Source of the DNA: Rhynochetos jubatus
Lineage: Eukaryota; Chordata; Aves; Eurypygiformes; Rhynochetidae
Direction: 5' to 3'
Assembly (NCBI GenBank): GCA_027574665.1
Contig: CM050648.1
Span: forward strand, 139,872,175 to 139,936,174
Length of the DNA stretch: 64,000 nucleotides
The notes beneath the pieces were generated by a model. The model did not search any database. It worked only from the letters and a program-made list of their open reading frames with translations, and had not been told where the DNA came from. The position numbers and the translations under genes were made by a program. Positions 1 through 13,411 of the stretch are shown here, one piece after another (position 1 is the stretch's first letter; each line of letters opens with the position of its first letter).

Positions 1-2091
1 TTACTGTGTCACTTATGCATGCCATAGACAGTATTTCACTTGTGTGGGGTTTGCTTTGGTGTGTGCAATAATTTTGCCACCCTAGAGGAGTTAAAGAAAT
101 CATACGGTTCTTCTGGAAGTAGCAGTGAAGAGCTGTGTCTCTAGAGAGAAAAAAAATGCCACCAACAGTGTTGAAGCTGAGTAAAAGTTCAACTGACCTT
201 GTATGTTTTCTGGAAAACCACAACTCCTGAGCTTCACAAAGAAATAAGCTGCCAAACAAGAGATTTCTTTTCCTTTGTTACTAGAAATTACAACAACCGT
301 TGACAGGAAGTTTCCTTTGTTTTCAGGCTGCAAATGTAACAAACGCTCTCCCATCCTTATTAGTACAGTTTTAACCTCCAGTACTGGAGAGAAATGCCTG
401 GGGATGGGATGACATTTTGAGCTGGGATTCATCAACTTCAACTGCTTGCAGTGCAGATGTCTACGAGTTGATCTGTCTTGTTGTCGAGACTCCCTTCAAA
501 GTTGACGCAGAGAAATGGAAAATCACTTTTAAGAAGTGATTTCATGCCATGACAGCTATCCCAAATCAGGCCCATGTATTGAACCTTAGAAAGTTTTTGT
601 TTCTTCATAGGTAAGAAAGGGGTATGGACAACTAATTTTTTTGTCTATTTAAATTTTTCCTAGTTGAGTCCAAACCTTGAAATCTTTTTTCTTATTCCTC
701 TAAGCAATATCTTGTTCGAAGGAGACTAATACCTAACAGTGGATAAGCTGCTCTCCACTTGCTGCTTTTGGGACAAAATTTCCTGGCCACAGACTGTTGC
801 TCTGAATGAATTGCCCTTAACTTCTCTAGGGATACAGACATATGGGCTTGCCTGTGCAAATTTTCATGGGTCAGCTGAGCCCCTGAAATTCTCTTGAGAT
901 TGCTGTGGAAATTAAGAGACCAAATACTTTAACATGCTTTGGAAAATCTCAACCTATGGCCAGCCTTAGCGTTTGGTAGGAAAGCAGAGTGTGCTTTTTC
1001 TCAAAAAAAAAAAAAAAGTCAAGTTAAGAAAAAACCAAAGATCCAGCTCACTTCTCAAAGTTTCTTGCTTCCTCCATAAGCAAATAATTTCAGAAACTAA
1101 GATGTTTAAGTGCCTCAGGGCCCAGGAGTTTGCCTGGTGGGTGGGTTGTCTGGGCTGACCATGTCTGCAGGAGGGCTTCTGGGTAGCTGGAGCTCTTGAG
1201 GAAGCTGCCGGCTGCCCATCAAAGCTTTGGTGGCATCAACACACTCCTGTGCAACACTTTTGATCCTTCTGTAGGAACATTTTTCTGACAGAAATCTCTT
1301 CCATCTGAAAATCTCCAGCCAATTTTGGCAGACAGCATGGAGTCACATGCTGAGCTATCTGGAGAACGTGCCACATGTTCGTTGCATTAAATAAGGTGAA
1401 TATGCAGAGGGAAAAATATTCTCCAAGCCTGCAGTGATGGATAATTGAGCTTTACATCCTTCAGTGAATTCCTCCTGTTATCCTCTATCTGGTGATCTCA
1501 ATTTAGCACGTTCTTCAAGTCCCTTTCATTTTTGTACTTCTCCATCTCCAGAGCCTAGGGTGTGATGTAAAATTGCATTGAATAGCCATCTGCAGACAAG
1601 GGATGTTTCCCACCGTACACACCTGGCAAAGTAGCTGACATCTGCAACTCTGTGAAGTACTTAATGGGGCAAGGGATAAAGTATTGAAGTCCATTTAATC
1701 AAATGTGACACACTAGCTGACAATTTAGCCCCATTTGAGATAAAAATTAGAATATCTATGAAAAAACAGTGACTTGTTCTTTGTTACAGCCTGCCTTGGA
1801 GTCCATGGAAAGATTAGAGCATAGGACCAGTAGGAAGAAATGGGTAGCCTCTGTTCTCAGTAACCAGGAGGAAGGTAGAACCAGGTTTTTCTTTTTGTTC
1901 CATTAATAAAGCCTGTTTAATGTCACACCTTGAAAAACAGGGAGTTTTTCCTCAGCTACTAGTGAAAATAGCCTAAGAATAAAGTTTCAGTTCCCCTCTT
2001 GCCTTCAGGTCTCTACTGTGGTGGGTAGCGCAGGGTGCTGGGGTGTTGTGTCCTTGCTGCTTTGTGCAAGAGCTCAGATTCAAACAAATTC
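1..2091. other. Non-coding stretch, no gene recognised
   Basis: No exon, RNA gene or datable repeat is recognised. Open frames are short (113 codons at most) and lack family motifs. Two small structures stand out: a 9-bp-arm inverted repeat at 520-542 and a run of 15 A at 1003-1017. CpG is scarce and the composition is that of ordinary vertebrate intergenic or intronic DNA. Confidence 0.6.
520..542. repeat. Short perfect inverted repeat (hairpin-capable)
   Basis: Arms AAATCACTT (520-528) and AAGTGATTT (534-542) are perfect reverse complements separated by the 5-nt spacer TTAAG. The stem is AT-rich, so any RNA hairpin would be weak. As DNA it could be a dyad binding site or chance; nothing around it decides. 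Confidence 0.5.
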
Positions 2092-2161
2092 TTTTTTTTT
2101 TTTTTTTTTTCTTCTCCCCCCACACCCCCAACATCCACTCCCACTCCACACCTGCCCCCCC
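2092..2161. repeat. Low-complexity T19 run followed by C-rich tract
   Basis: Nineteen T (2092-2110) are followed by a pyrimidine-rich stretch with C runs at about 2116-2121, 2125-2129 and 2155-2161. On the minus strand these become four G runs of three or more, counting GGG near 2140, but two of the loops are about 10-12 nt. That makes it a weak G-quadruplex candidate on the minus strand. The two opposed open frames across it owe their length to the biased composition. Confidence 0.6.
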
Positions 2162-5100
2162 TTGGTAAGGTAGGCAGGCTTTTTGTCTTCTCTCTGATAT
2201 TTGAACACCACAGTGTTGTTCGTTAGTATCGTGTTTCCACATAGTGCTGGCATAATTAAATTTCTTTAGAGGCTTTAGATTTATGTTTCAGCTAATTTTA
2301 CAACACTGCTATGCTTGGAGTAAGGAAGTAAGGAGGTTTGACTCTGTGCATGGATGGATCTTTCATTCCTCCTGGACCTTTATTCAAAGCTATGCTTCCT
2401 AGAAGTAGCCATGAGATGCCAGTTGTCTCATGTCCCACACTTCTTTCAGCTGAAATTGATTATAAGACTCGGTTACAATCCTGAGAAGGATTATCTCTGT
2501 GCTTATATACAGGTATACAATCTTCAGATTTTCATCTTGCTGACATTAACTGTATCACAGTGAAGATGCCAATTGAATTAGCTGTCCAGCGAGACTTCTG
2601 AGAGCTGGGAAATTAACTCTGTTTCCTGCTGTGTGGTGTGTGTATGTAGGTAAAAGTTGCCTGGAGGCTCCGAGAAATATTTAGAAGTGATCTTTAATAT
2701 TAAATGTATTCAGATTGATTTTTAATGGTTGTAAACAGAAATATCATTCTTCTGTCAATCAGGAATATGGGTAGAGAATGCTTACAGCAGCTCAATACTT
2801 CCCTCTGAGCATATCTGCAATTTCCATCCCTCCTTTATTTTTTTTTTTAAACTGTTTGCTTCTTGTGTCTTTCTAGTCATACTTTTTATGCTCAGATTTA
2901 AAATGTCTAAATAAGAATGTAAACAAGTAGCTGGGCTACATGGGTCCTCATGTGAGGTAATGTTTGTCCTGGGGAGGGCAGAGCATAGTGCTGCAGCCAT
3001 CATTTTAGAGGTGGTTGTTCTTTTCTGCTGGTCCTGGGCAAAAAAAAGAAAAATGTAACCTTAAATGATGTGTTTATTCTGGCAAAAGCAAGAGAGCTCA
3101 GATGTTTACTCTGGTGTAATTTCCAACTTAAACTGACCTGCAGTCACATAGAGCTGAGATGTGTGATGGAGAGGGGCTGTTCATTTTCTGGCTGGATTAG
3201 CAAGATGCTGGTCAGCACTAGGGATGTGCCTTCCCAAGATATGTGCTAGTCCATTGAGTGATGGCTGGAGAGACCTTCTTTCTCTGTGAGAGGCTCAGCT
3301 GACAGCAGTTGGACTTGCACCCTCTGAATCTTCCCTTAACTCACTCAGTCCTTTTCTGCAAGAGTAACCCTCCTTGAGAAGGTGAGTCTGAAGCACTTCT
3401 GTCTGTCCCAAAATGGTTTCTACTGATGGGACCAGGAATAGAAAAGGAGCTTCTGTATCCCAAATAAAGCCAAGTGTAAGTTCAGTAGTGCCACTCTTGT
3501 TTTCTGTGAAGGTGTTGCTTTGAAAGATACTGGTATATGAAGGAGGAAGGCACTTTTACTTTGCATGGGAAGACTGTGCATGCAGTAAGCAAGCACTTTA
3601 ATACTTCATGAAGGGTTCATCTCCTAATGGCAGGAGTGTTTCAAAACCTGAGGCTATCACAGGGGTGCCAGTGTTGATGAGAACTAGCAGATTTATGATC
3701 CCCTCCCCTCACTGACAAACAGGGAATCATCAAAAATGAAGACATAGGTCTTGCAAAAGCTGATGAGGGAGGCAGAAATAAAGCTGTACAGGAGTTGAAC
3801 TCATGCACCTTTGTGTTTGCTGTGAGCTCTCTCTAGTGGGCTGTGGTCAAACAGTAATGGACCCATGCCAACCTCACATCCTCCACAGGCTTCACATATA
3901 ACATGCTCTTGTTGGCATCCAGTTTGTATTACACCAAACACACGTTTCCATAGGTAATTCTGATGTTCTTATATCCCGTATCAGACCGTCATTACAGGAC
4001 TCATTTGGTATGTACTTCGAAGTATTACAGACACCAGTATTTACCTCTGCTGGTGTCAACACAGTGTCTGGCCACTACCATATTCTCAGGCAGCTTGCAG
4101 GAATTTCAGCAGGTTGCTTCCTGCCAGTAATTGGGTTGAGCGATGCGTGCTCTTTGGTTGTGAAGTGCTACTGGCTCTGTGCTGTGACTGTCTGACATCT
4201 GTCCTGGCAATGCCAGTCTGTAGAGATGGGGACACTTACTTAGGTCATAATTCTTTGGTATTGGATCTTTTTTGTGTGTGTGTTACGTGCTGGGTTGACT
4301 TTTATTTTATTTATTGGTTACCAGTGTATAAGTTTTTGAAACATAACCTGTTGGACAATTCCTTTCTGCTCTTACTTGCTTCTGAGTGCTTGAAGCCACC
4401 CCAGATCCTCTATAGTGGCTGTTCTTTAAGCACTTTTCCATCAGCCTCTGCCTGCTTCCTCCTCTCCTCTTTCTGCAGCTGGAGACATCTGACTTCACCT
4501 CTTTCCTCCACTATTTTTGTCTTTCCACACTGTAAGTGGGTTTAGATTGAGTGCACACCTGGGGAAAGGTTTTGCTGAGCCTGGCCCTAGGTTTGAATTA
4601 ATTTCAGAACATGCTGTACCACGGTACCTGAAAGAGCAGTGATGAATGCCGCTTGCACTGTGACCAGAAAGAAAATACATTAAAGCTCCACAAAAGAGCC
4701 GTTTGCCATAACGTGTGTGTTCTCCAAAATCACTGAGGGAAGAGCAGTGCCATGCTCAATTTGATGGTTTCTCAAATGAACAATTTCTTTTTTCAAACGG
4801 CACAAACATTTCAGGATGGTGGGAGCCAATGAGCTTGTTTGCATAAATTAAGATATCAAAGAGCTTGTCTGTCTCTTCTATGCTCACCTGGATTCAGGAT
4901 ATGTGAGAAAAAGCTGGAAGTAAAACCCAGAGATTTGTTTTGTTTGTTTATTTGACAGTAGGCCTCGGATCTTGGTTTGTGACTCAGATTTCTGTTCTAT
5001 TCTGTACAAATCCCCAAGACTTTACCTCTGTTCTCTTCAGCTGATTACCATATAGGCTATGTATAATACTTACTTCTGAGACAGAAGGTGCACTAGGAAT

Positions 5101-6099
5101 TAAATATTCCCCTATGCTATTAAAAAGCCTCCCAGTATGTGCTAGGTCAACCCCAAACCTATCCCAAACCTGCATTTAAAAAGTATGCAAGTTTTGCTCT
5201 TTTAAAACACAAAGTTTGAGAAGCTGGGCTTGGAAAGTGTACAGAGCAACCAAAGCAACTGCAGCCCCTGTGAGCCACTTCTCATTTGGTGGGTGAGACG
5301 TCACCTCTCCGTTCAGAACCCAATATTGACTGACATGAATGTGAAGGTACACCTGGAGACTCCCTGAGAGCCAGAACCTTGGCAAGTTTGGAAATAGTAT
5401 AAAGTGCAAGCTATTGCAAAACTCTCTGTTAGAGCATTAACTTTTAGTCTGAGATGCTTTTTGTGGGACTGCCAGGCTGAGTCATTTGTTGATGTATGGA
5501 GAAGAAAGGTACTTTGCACATCTACCCTCTCCTGCTAAGCATGCTGTGAATTAGAGAAGGGACTGTTGTCTGCGAAGTATAAACTTCGTTTATGTCGCTT
5601 TACTGCATAGTGGGTGGGGGGGAAGCCTCATTAACAAACTTGGATAGACACCAAGCTCTGTAACATGGCTGAGTTTTTGTGATGATATGGAGTATAAAGA
5701 ACATTCCAGGCTCAGAGTCTTCACGGACTAAGCTCTGGTGGACTGGCTACAGAAAGACATTTTGCCAGTGCTTGTGGCTCTTTTCTGTAAGCCTGCATGG
5801 GTGATGCAGCAGAAGAAGGAGGGAGGACAGGTCCCAGGTGGTTCTCTGGAAGACTAGAGGAATCTTCTGGCGGTAGTGTGGGAGGGAGCATGGTGGAGGA
5901 TGTAAGAGGTGCTGGGATTTGAAATCATAAGCCGTCTAGGTTGGTTCCTGGATAGTTGTGAGCTTTTGATTAATTTGAGAGATAAGGAGAACAACAATGT
6001 GGGTGGCTTTGAAACTAAGGACAGATGTTTTATATTTAATGAGATACAGAAAATGACCCAGGCCTAAAGTTTTTGTGTCAGGTTTCTGCTCATAAAACT
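2162..6099. other. Non-coding stretch, no gene recognised
   Basis: I see no repeat family, exon pattern or RNA gene. The longest frame (143 codons, 4114-4545 plus) is rich in C, L, S and F and matches nothing known; it reads as a chance frame in T/C-rich DNA. Overlapping short frames on both strands around 4300-5500 are equally uninformative. Confidence 0.55.
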
Positions 6100-6475
6100 G
6101 TTATAATGATCTCTTTTGCTCTTGCTCATCTTTCACTGACCTTTATTTTAAATGTTTTACGTCAAAAAGACCTCATATATTAATTTCCACTTAGGATAAT
6201 GGAGCACGCATCACAGTTACATTTCTTATTGGTGCTGCAAACACCAGGAATGTATTGCTTACAAAACCTTTTTATTGTACAGTTCTATGTCATTACAGAA
6301 AAATCAATGAACTCATAATTAAGACTTCAGGAGAAATGTAGGCTAATACCTTAATCCTAGATCAATTCGCTTTTATTTCATAATAGCATAAAAATTTATC
6401 TGCCAGGAACATTATTAACTAGTTCAGTTTTTTGGACATCCAGATATAACATTTAAGAAAAAGTACAATGAAATT
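6100..6475. other. AT-rich block, possible conserved non-coding element
   Basis: A stretch of about 375 bp has several homeodomain-like cores (for example ATTAA and CATAATTAAG near 6315-6325), no runs of simple repeat and no CR1 similarity. It resembles the texture of conserved non-coding elements near developmental genes. This is inference from composition only: conservation cannot be seen in one sequence. Confidence 0.2.
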
Positions 6476-8374
6476 ATTTGTTTCACATTCAGCTTGAAAT
6501 ACCTTATGTAATAATAAACTTTATTAAGGGAAGAGGACTTGAAGACACTGTGTTTGTATTAAAGGGAAAAGCCCATAGATACAGAAGATGTTTCCTGCAT
6601 CTCAAGTTCTCTTGTCACTGTGGAAATCTAAAGAACATATACTATGGGTATGTGTTTTTGCTCAGAAAGGTTATAAATATTTGAGCAAGATCAAACAGAA
6701 CAGCAAAGGAGTACTGGTTTAGTTGTGTAGCTTTTTAGAAAAATAAAACAAATCCATGTCCAGTGAATATCGACTGGCGTCAGACGAAGCTTAGCGCTGA
6801 TGGTATTTAGTCTGGGATATTCTGTTAAGCAGCATTACAAAAACCATGCTTTTGAATACAGAAACCCATTAGGTGATTTCTTCCCTCTAGATGCCTTCCC
6901 ATATCCTGTCTTCTGGTTTGGGAAGTAATGGGCATCTGCAAGATGTGGAAACCAGAGGATGGAACTTCTCTAAGCAATGTAGTCTTTATGCAAGGTCTGT
7001 TCAGTCCAGTGATCAGATATGGAAACTTTTGGTATATAAAAAAACCAACTAAACCCTAGATGTAGAGGTTTTGCATCAAGTTTTAGGTGCCATATTTTTA
7101 AGCCAAATAAAGTTATTTGCAGCTGTCCACTGGGTATTATTTCTGTATTTTGCAGTAGCGTTTTCTTTCCAATGGTGCTTTAGAGCTCGACTTGGTTGTG
7201 TGGAGGAGAGATATTCGTTTGTCCAGTGAATTTCAGTGTCTGGATCCAAGTGACAGACAATACCTGAAATCACAAGATATTTCTTTGTTTGCCTTTATTC
7301 CTGATTAAACTTTGTCTTAGCAGATTAATTCCAACTACTCAGATGGGGGAGACTGTTAATTTGAAAAGCCAGGCTGTTATCACAGAGAAAGAAAGGGAGT
7401 GCTTCATGCTAAACCAGTAACAATGCGAATGCCTGTGCCACCTTGGCCCCTGTTAACATCATTTGGCCCTACAAAATAGGCATCCTGCCTCGTGTCAAAG
7501 CGTGGATGTGAGTTAACAAGAACCTCTGTAGGGACTCTCTGCTACATGCATGCCCACACCAGTGTTAACCTGAAACGAGTCTGTAGTAGATCATCCTTTG
7601 GGATCTGGTGCCTTCTCGTGAACATTTTGGCCACGTGTTGGTATTTGTGCTGTAACAAGGCGGGAGTGTGGCTTTAGCGTCACAGCAGTCTCTGCCAGTG
7701 ACAACCTCCTACAGCCAGGCTACCTGTCTCTCTGTCCTGGCAGTTTTTGTGGTCTTTTGTTGCTTTGTCAAGACAAATTCACTGCCTTTTCCTGCTTCCA
7801 CCTGTCCGTTTTAGCTATGAAAACTACATGTTTCAGCTCTGACGTTCTGTTTCACTGACTTATGGCCAGAGTAGCAATTAATCCAGCAGGAGATAGAAGC
7901 AATTTAATTTTCATTCAGGCTGCTGACGGCATAGGGCAGACCAACTTATGAGCCTAGATGGATGCAAAATACCTCTCTTTGACAAAAGGCACCACCAAAC
8001 GACTTGCTTATGTTAGGGGAGGGCACTGTGGTTTGCAAACATTACGAGCAGGTAGCAAGTTCAGTGTTTAGGACCAATGTGTGGTATTTGGGCACATCGT
8101 TTCTTCTGATTGTTTGAAAAGGGTGACCTTTGAAAGTTTCCCGCTCAAGGGCTTGAGGTCATCAGTGTGATGACTACATTAAGGTGTCCTGTTGCCTAGT
8201 CAGCAGCTGAGGAGGCACCTGAGCATATATTCCCACATCCTCCATATCCAACAAGGAAAGGAATCAAACTTAAAAATGAAAAGCCAGGAGAAGAAGAAGA
8301 GGGAGGCTGTGCTAGGCCAAAGGCTCAGGGAAAAATTTTCCTTCATCCTTTCTGCCCCTTAGCTACCAGAGGTG
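6476..8374. other. Non-coding stretch, no gene recognised
   Basis: Short unremarkable frames only (68 codons or fewer). No transposon ends, tandem arrays or RNA genes recognised. The 8200-8374 end may include more of the decayed LINE tail annotated next, but similarity fades and I cannot place a boundary there. Confidence 0.5.
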
Positions 8375-8620
8375 CCTTCATCTTTAATAACCGAAGGTAC
8401 ATTTTCCTTCCATGAAATTTTCTAGTAGCTTTCTGAACACTGTGCATCCTTCTGATGTGTGTAGCTCCAGTGGCAGTGCATTATACAGCTTAATTTTAAG
8501 CTGTTTTGAGAACGACATTCTGTTTGTTTGCTTCAGAGTCTGATGCTGGCAAGGTTCATCTGATGCCCTTCGGCTTTTGGGTTGAGCACAGTGGTGAGCA
8601 ATACTTGCCTTCTCTGCGCT
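8375..8620 (-). mobile_element. Ancient L3-like CR1 LINE relic (C-terminus of ORF2 and 3' region)
   Basis: Read on the minus strand, this segment follows the 3' part of an old CR1/L3 clade LINE known from turtles, crocodilians and birds. The order is an 'AAGGGCATC(A)GATGAA' segment, 'AAACAAACAGAA', a 'TGCACTGCCACTGGAGCTA' segment matching the asparagine-serine-leucine-proline motif of LINE C-termini, then 'GAAAATTTCATGGAAGG' and a final GGTTATTAA. An open frame (8384-8641) still crosses it and ends in FMEGKCTFGY, close to the usual end of this ORF2. The reverse-transcriptase core is absent, as expected of a 5'-truncated copy. Divergence is high, so the insertion is probably far older than the bird-type CR1 tails at 37992 and 43568. 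The family name is from memory, not alignment. Confidence 0.65.
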
Positions 8621-9528
8621 GCTTGTAGCTGTACAGGGCATGGTCTAAAGCAAAGTACGTCACCCTCCTTAGTGTTTCCTGCCAGAAAACACCTCGCTGC
8701 TCTCAGGAAGGTTGGAGTTTTACTGTGGGTTGCAAATACATGACAGTGTCTACTCAAGAGTCAAAATGTTGAATGTGGTGGTAATGTCAGTAGGAGCAAA
8801 AGCATTTTCCTTCTGTATGTGTTGCTGCCTTGATAGCACCAGTCATACCTTTTCAAATTGGTCTGTAACTAGAGCTAGTGTCCAGGAGGTGCTTACCTTT
8901 GTTTTCTTTATGCCTCCTGACAAAGAGAAATCTGGACCTGTTTCTTCAAAATGGCATGAAGAGGAAATACAGAGCTAAAGGTCTACGTTGAGTTAGACTT
9001 CTTACTGACCTATGGTGAAATTGTCCCCCTTTATACACAAGAATTAAGTATCAATTGGCCAAGTCCCTAATTAGTCTCTGGTTTCAAAGGGAAGTCTGAG
9101 CCCCAGTGGAGCAGAGGAAGATGTCTGGCTTTGGGTCTGTGTCCCGGTTAATATCAGGTTTTATCTTACATAGATTACTCTGCTTTCACACCTTATCTTC
9201 TTCTGGGTGGCATCACAACTGAGAAAACATCAGAGATCTACAGCAGACAGAGAACCAGTTTCCTTTTCATGTAGGTTATGATCTAACAGTGGGGAAGCTC
9301 AGGATTTTAGGATTGCCCTGTGGCAAGACTGAACCCAGCTGGACATGGGCTGGTTAACATGCAGACAGCGATGATAATACTTCTGTCTTCCACAGGCTGA
9401 ACTTTTTCCTATGCTAATATCTAAGCAAAATGATGATTCAAATAGATGCACAGTGATTGTTATCAATTGTACTGTAAGTGTATTTTTTGGTGTGCATAAA
9501 GTATCACAAGTAAAGAACCACAATAGTG
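8621..9528. other. Non-coding stretch, no gene recognised
   Basis: No repeat family or exon recognised. Frames up to 89 codons occur on both strands and have no known motifs. Confidence 0.5.
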
Positions 9529-9553
9529 ATGGATGGATGGGTGGATGGATGGG
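9529..9553. repeat. ATGG/GGAT tetranucleotide microsatellite
   Basis: About six units of ATGG with one interruption (GGGTGG). It is short, so possibly polymorphic but not a large array. It creates a repetitive MDGWMDG start in one open frame on the plus strand, which should not be taken as a gene. Confidence 0.85.
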
Positions 9554-12500
9554 TGCCTTCCCCCTCACTCCTTAGAACTATGCCTTAAAGCCTTTTGTCC
9601 TATGGAGAGTACTTTGGTAGCTAACAAGATAGAAAAAGCAGGGCAAGTTTTTCATGTTTTAGGAAATGTTTCTGATATTCCCCAAAATCAGAGCATCTTT
9701 CTCACTTTCCTTCCCTAATAAGAAGGTAGCTCATGTTAAGGCAGTACTGTTTTGTCATCTTTTTTCTCTGATATTGGAAAATGTTACTATTGAAAGTGTA
9801 GGTATCTTAATATGTTCTGAGATTCTTATTTCTCTGACAAATTGACTGGGGGTTCAAAAGTTTTTGTGGAGTTATATATGTAAGCACACTGCCAAGTGGC
9901 ATCTGTCGTGTAAGTTTAACTCTGTTTGGAAGTGAAGGCAAAAATGGGCAAGGGTGACTGAGAAATGTTTGTCTTCCAGAATTGAATGAATGATGAGGTT
10001 TGAATTTGAAATATGAAAATTAAATTACTGCTGGAGTAGAGAAGATATTGCTGTCAAAAGCATATGTTTTGGGACCAGGTCCAGAGAAAAATTGGCAGTT
10101 TTTGTGAATCTCTGGCTTGTGTTAACGAAGCAGGTCTTTTGTGGATGGATTGAACTTCTTTTCATGACGTGTTTTAGGGGTGACAAAATCTATTTGAGAT
10201 CAGAGAAGGAACAGCACAGGACCTTGGTCTGCTCAAAAGCAGCCAGTTTGGGTGCTGCTTTGTTCTTAAATTGATTTTCTGGCAAGTGAAGAGAAAAATG
10301 ATATATTTTTATTAGAAACATATTGATTTATAAAAATAGTTGTGCCTTGCATTTAGAAATGTAATAAGTTTAAATTCCATAGGTAAGAGATTTCCTCCCG
10401 TCATGTTATCTGACAGGTTTGGTAATAACCTCCAGTGCTGTGCTGTTTGTGTCGTACTGCTGAAAAGGTGCAGGACGATAAAATCTGATATTCCATCTTG
10501 TGGTTCTGCTCTCTATATTAGAACTGATACGATGCAAAGACTGTAAGTAACTGATAGCTTCGCTTTGATTTCAAAAGGCAGAAGATCAGATTTAGTGATG
10601 AATACAATACTCTACAAACAGGTCCCTTGCAGAGATTTGGGGGCGCATGTGTAAATTGATTTACCTATTGTCTGAGTATGGGAAAGTCTGGGCTTGAGTT
10701 CAGTTTCAAAATTGAACAATGGTGTTTTACCAGAAAGCTTCTCAAGGTCTGATTTGAGATTACAACAGGTTGTTTGGACTAATCATTGCCTTAATGTTAG
10801 AACTGTGTAATATTCCAGCCACTTCTCTTTATGGTTCACATAATAACAGCCACTGTGTAATAATAAAGGCTTCTCCTGGAATCTGCCAAATAAAAAACCT
10901 ATGCTTTTTTGTAGTAACTTCCTGTGGTATAGACGATGGTTTGTACATCTGAAAAGTAGTCTTAGAGGGCAGCTGTCTCCAGTTCAGCTTTGGGGTGCTA
11001 GGTTCGGAGTTGTTTTTAAAATTTATAGCCCACTTGACTATACTTCTGGGATGGCTTTTCTGGCATCCCTCAGCATGGGAATGACAGAATTAAAAAAATC
11101 TCTTTCCCACCCCCCACCAATTTCAAATGCTTATGAACTGCTGATTGCAGCAGAGCCTGAACAGCAGGCATTTCTTCTGCATGTTGCTTTTATGTAAGTT
11201 TTAAATAAAAAGCACAAAGAGCAGAGCGTAGCTCAGGCAGGTACAATGAGCAGAAGTTTACCCATGTTTCTCTCCCATGGTGGCAGACACTTTTGTGTCT
11301 TATTCAACTGGTTCCCAGTAGTGTCCCTGACAGCCAATAGTGGAAAATGCATATGTTTCAGTAAATGCAGTGGACTTTGCTTTGCTGTTTGTGTTGTAAT
11401 CTTGCCCGGACGGTTTTCTGAGAAAGTCAGCACTGATGGTGTTAAGGGCATGCCAGGCCTCTACTTGGAGGAGCAACGGCTCCTGGAGCAAGGCAGAACC
11501 CTGGTAGGGAGAACCAATGCATAGGTGGCTTTAGGGGAGCGGATAGGAGCAAGGATATTGGGCTCTTCTTGGAGCACCCAGAGACCTGTGAGGCCACAAA
11601 CCTAACTCCCAGGTCTTCTAGATACTCTGCATTGCCCTGTGTTAGCTTTGTGTCTTGCGGATCTGTGGCGTGGTATTACAGCTTCTCTTCTGTCTGTTGG
11701 CAATTGTGTGTGACTGTCCTCACTTGGGTCAATCTGCATGGTTTGGGAAGTAGGAAGAGTGATGCTACTAGTAAAGATACACTATAGATAGGACCTTTTG
11801 GATTAACAGAGCCTGACACAGAGCTTTCTTCTGCAAGATGGCCCAGTCCTGCCAGAGGCCCTGCATGCTGGAGTCCTACCTTGTCTGTGTGCACATTACC
11901 TGTCCCAGTTGGCAGAGGAGACTGCAGCTTATTTAGGAGTTTTCTTTCACCACCTGAAAAGCCCTTCAGCAAATCTTGAGGAAGTATCTGCTGCTATCTG
12001 AAGAGACTGGGCTGTCCTATTTCTGTAAGCCCTACATAGAAAGAGGGTTGCTGAGGGACGCTTCTAGCTCTTGGTACTCTACACGTGACTGATGTAGAAA
12101 AGGATGGTTTTGTTGAGACTTGAGTATTTCTGAAGGAAGGGGTGCATATGCATGTGTGTGGGGAATAAAAAAAGAAACATTAGCGCGTTCTGACGGAGTC
12201 ATGTCCCCACTTAACTTAATGACAGACACCCACCAACTTCACAGGGGTCAAGATTTCTGTATCCTGTGTGCGGGGGATCTGTCAGTAATGCTATCCTTGT
12301 TATAGCAATAGCTGAACTCCTGTTAGCATAACAAGCTACAGGGAACTGCCAGTTAGCAGCTCTGTCACTTATGCTCCCTAACGTGAATGTTTGCATTCGA
12401 TTGCTATCTTGGTTAGTCAGAAAGTCTTCATGTTTCTGGAATGTCCCTGGAATTATCTTAGTGCTAAAAGACAATGACGGAAGAGTTCTCTCAAGCTGGG

Positions 12501-13411
12501 CAGCTCAAGTCCCATGTCTTTGTCTTGGGTGTCATCTTACAGGAAGATCACCCTACCTCTGCTAGTTCTCCTGCCTCACCCCTCCCCTAGACGCTGAATG
12601 CATGGAGCCATCTCTGACTCTTATATTGCAGTCCAACCCTTCCCAGGCTTGGCTCTGCTTTAGAGAGAAGTCTTCTGGTCTCTAGTCCATGATCTGAGAT
12701 ATTGCTAGCATGACCCTTAGGAAAGAATGAACAGGACGGCAACAACAGTTTAACACTAAGTTCATACTCAGTGAATAAAAACTCTAGAGCTGTAAAGACC
12801 CTCTGGACAATTAACTCTGCTCAAACCATTATCTGAAGGTGTCTGTTCAACCCGTAATGGGGGTGGTTTCACCTGTGCACAGGTGCTCTGTTGACACTGT
12901 ACTCTTCAGTGCTTGGTGGGTTTAGTCCTTCTGGGACCCTCTTTAACTCCCGGAGTTATCTGTAGGAACTAGATCTAATTCAAGAACAGCTCATCCTCCA
13001 AATAACTACAAGATAAAGTGTGCTTGAAGTATTACATCCACTATGGAAGCGTTAATTATTCAACAGTGGCTCTCAGGCTAACTAATGTCTGCACCCAGGA
13101 TGTGTTTAACTGGAATTCCAGAGCTGTCACTGAAAACAACTACGTCTCCTGTTTCTGTTCTTAAGTATCAGATTCTGAGACTTCCTTTGCAATCAATTTA
13201 GAATACGACAGCTGATTTCCTGGGACAATTTGCATCAGTTTTCTGACTTTCTGGCCAACATTTTGATAAATTTCCACATGCTGTGATGCATTTTGGGACT
13301 CAGAGCTGAGTGTTCTGCTTTTGTTTTCTGCTTATGAAGAATCTATTGACTAAGCTGTTGTGGACTGATTTTTTTTTTTTTAATTCTTTGCACTTGAGCA
13401 ACTTCTGACAT
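9554..13411. other. Non-coding stretch, no gene recognised
   Basis: About 3.9 kb without recognisable exons, RNA genes or transposon ends. Frames of up to 98 codons overlap on both strands around 10900-12500 but carry no family motifs. CpG depletion is typical of a vertebrate non-promoter region. Confidence 0.55.
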
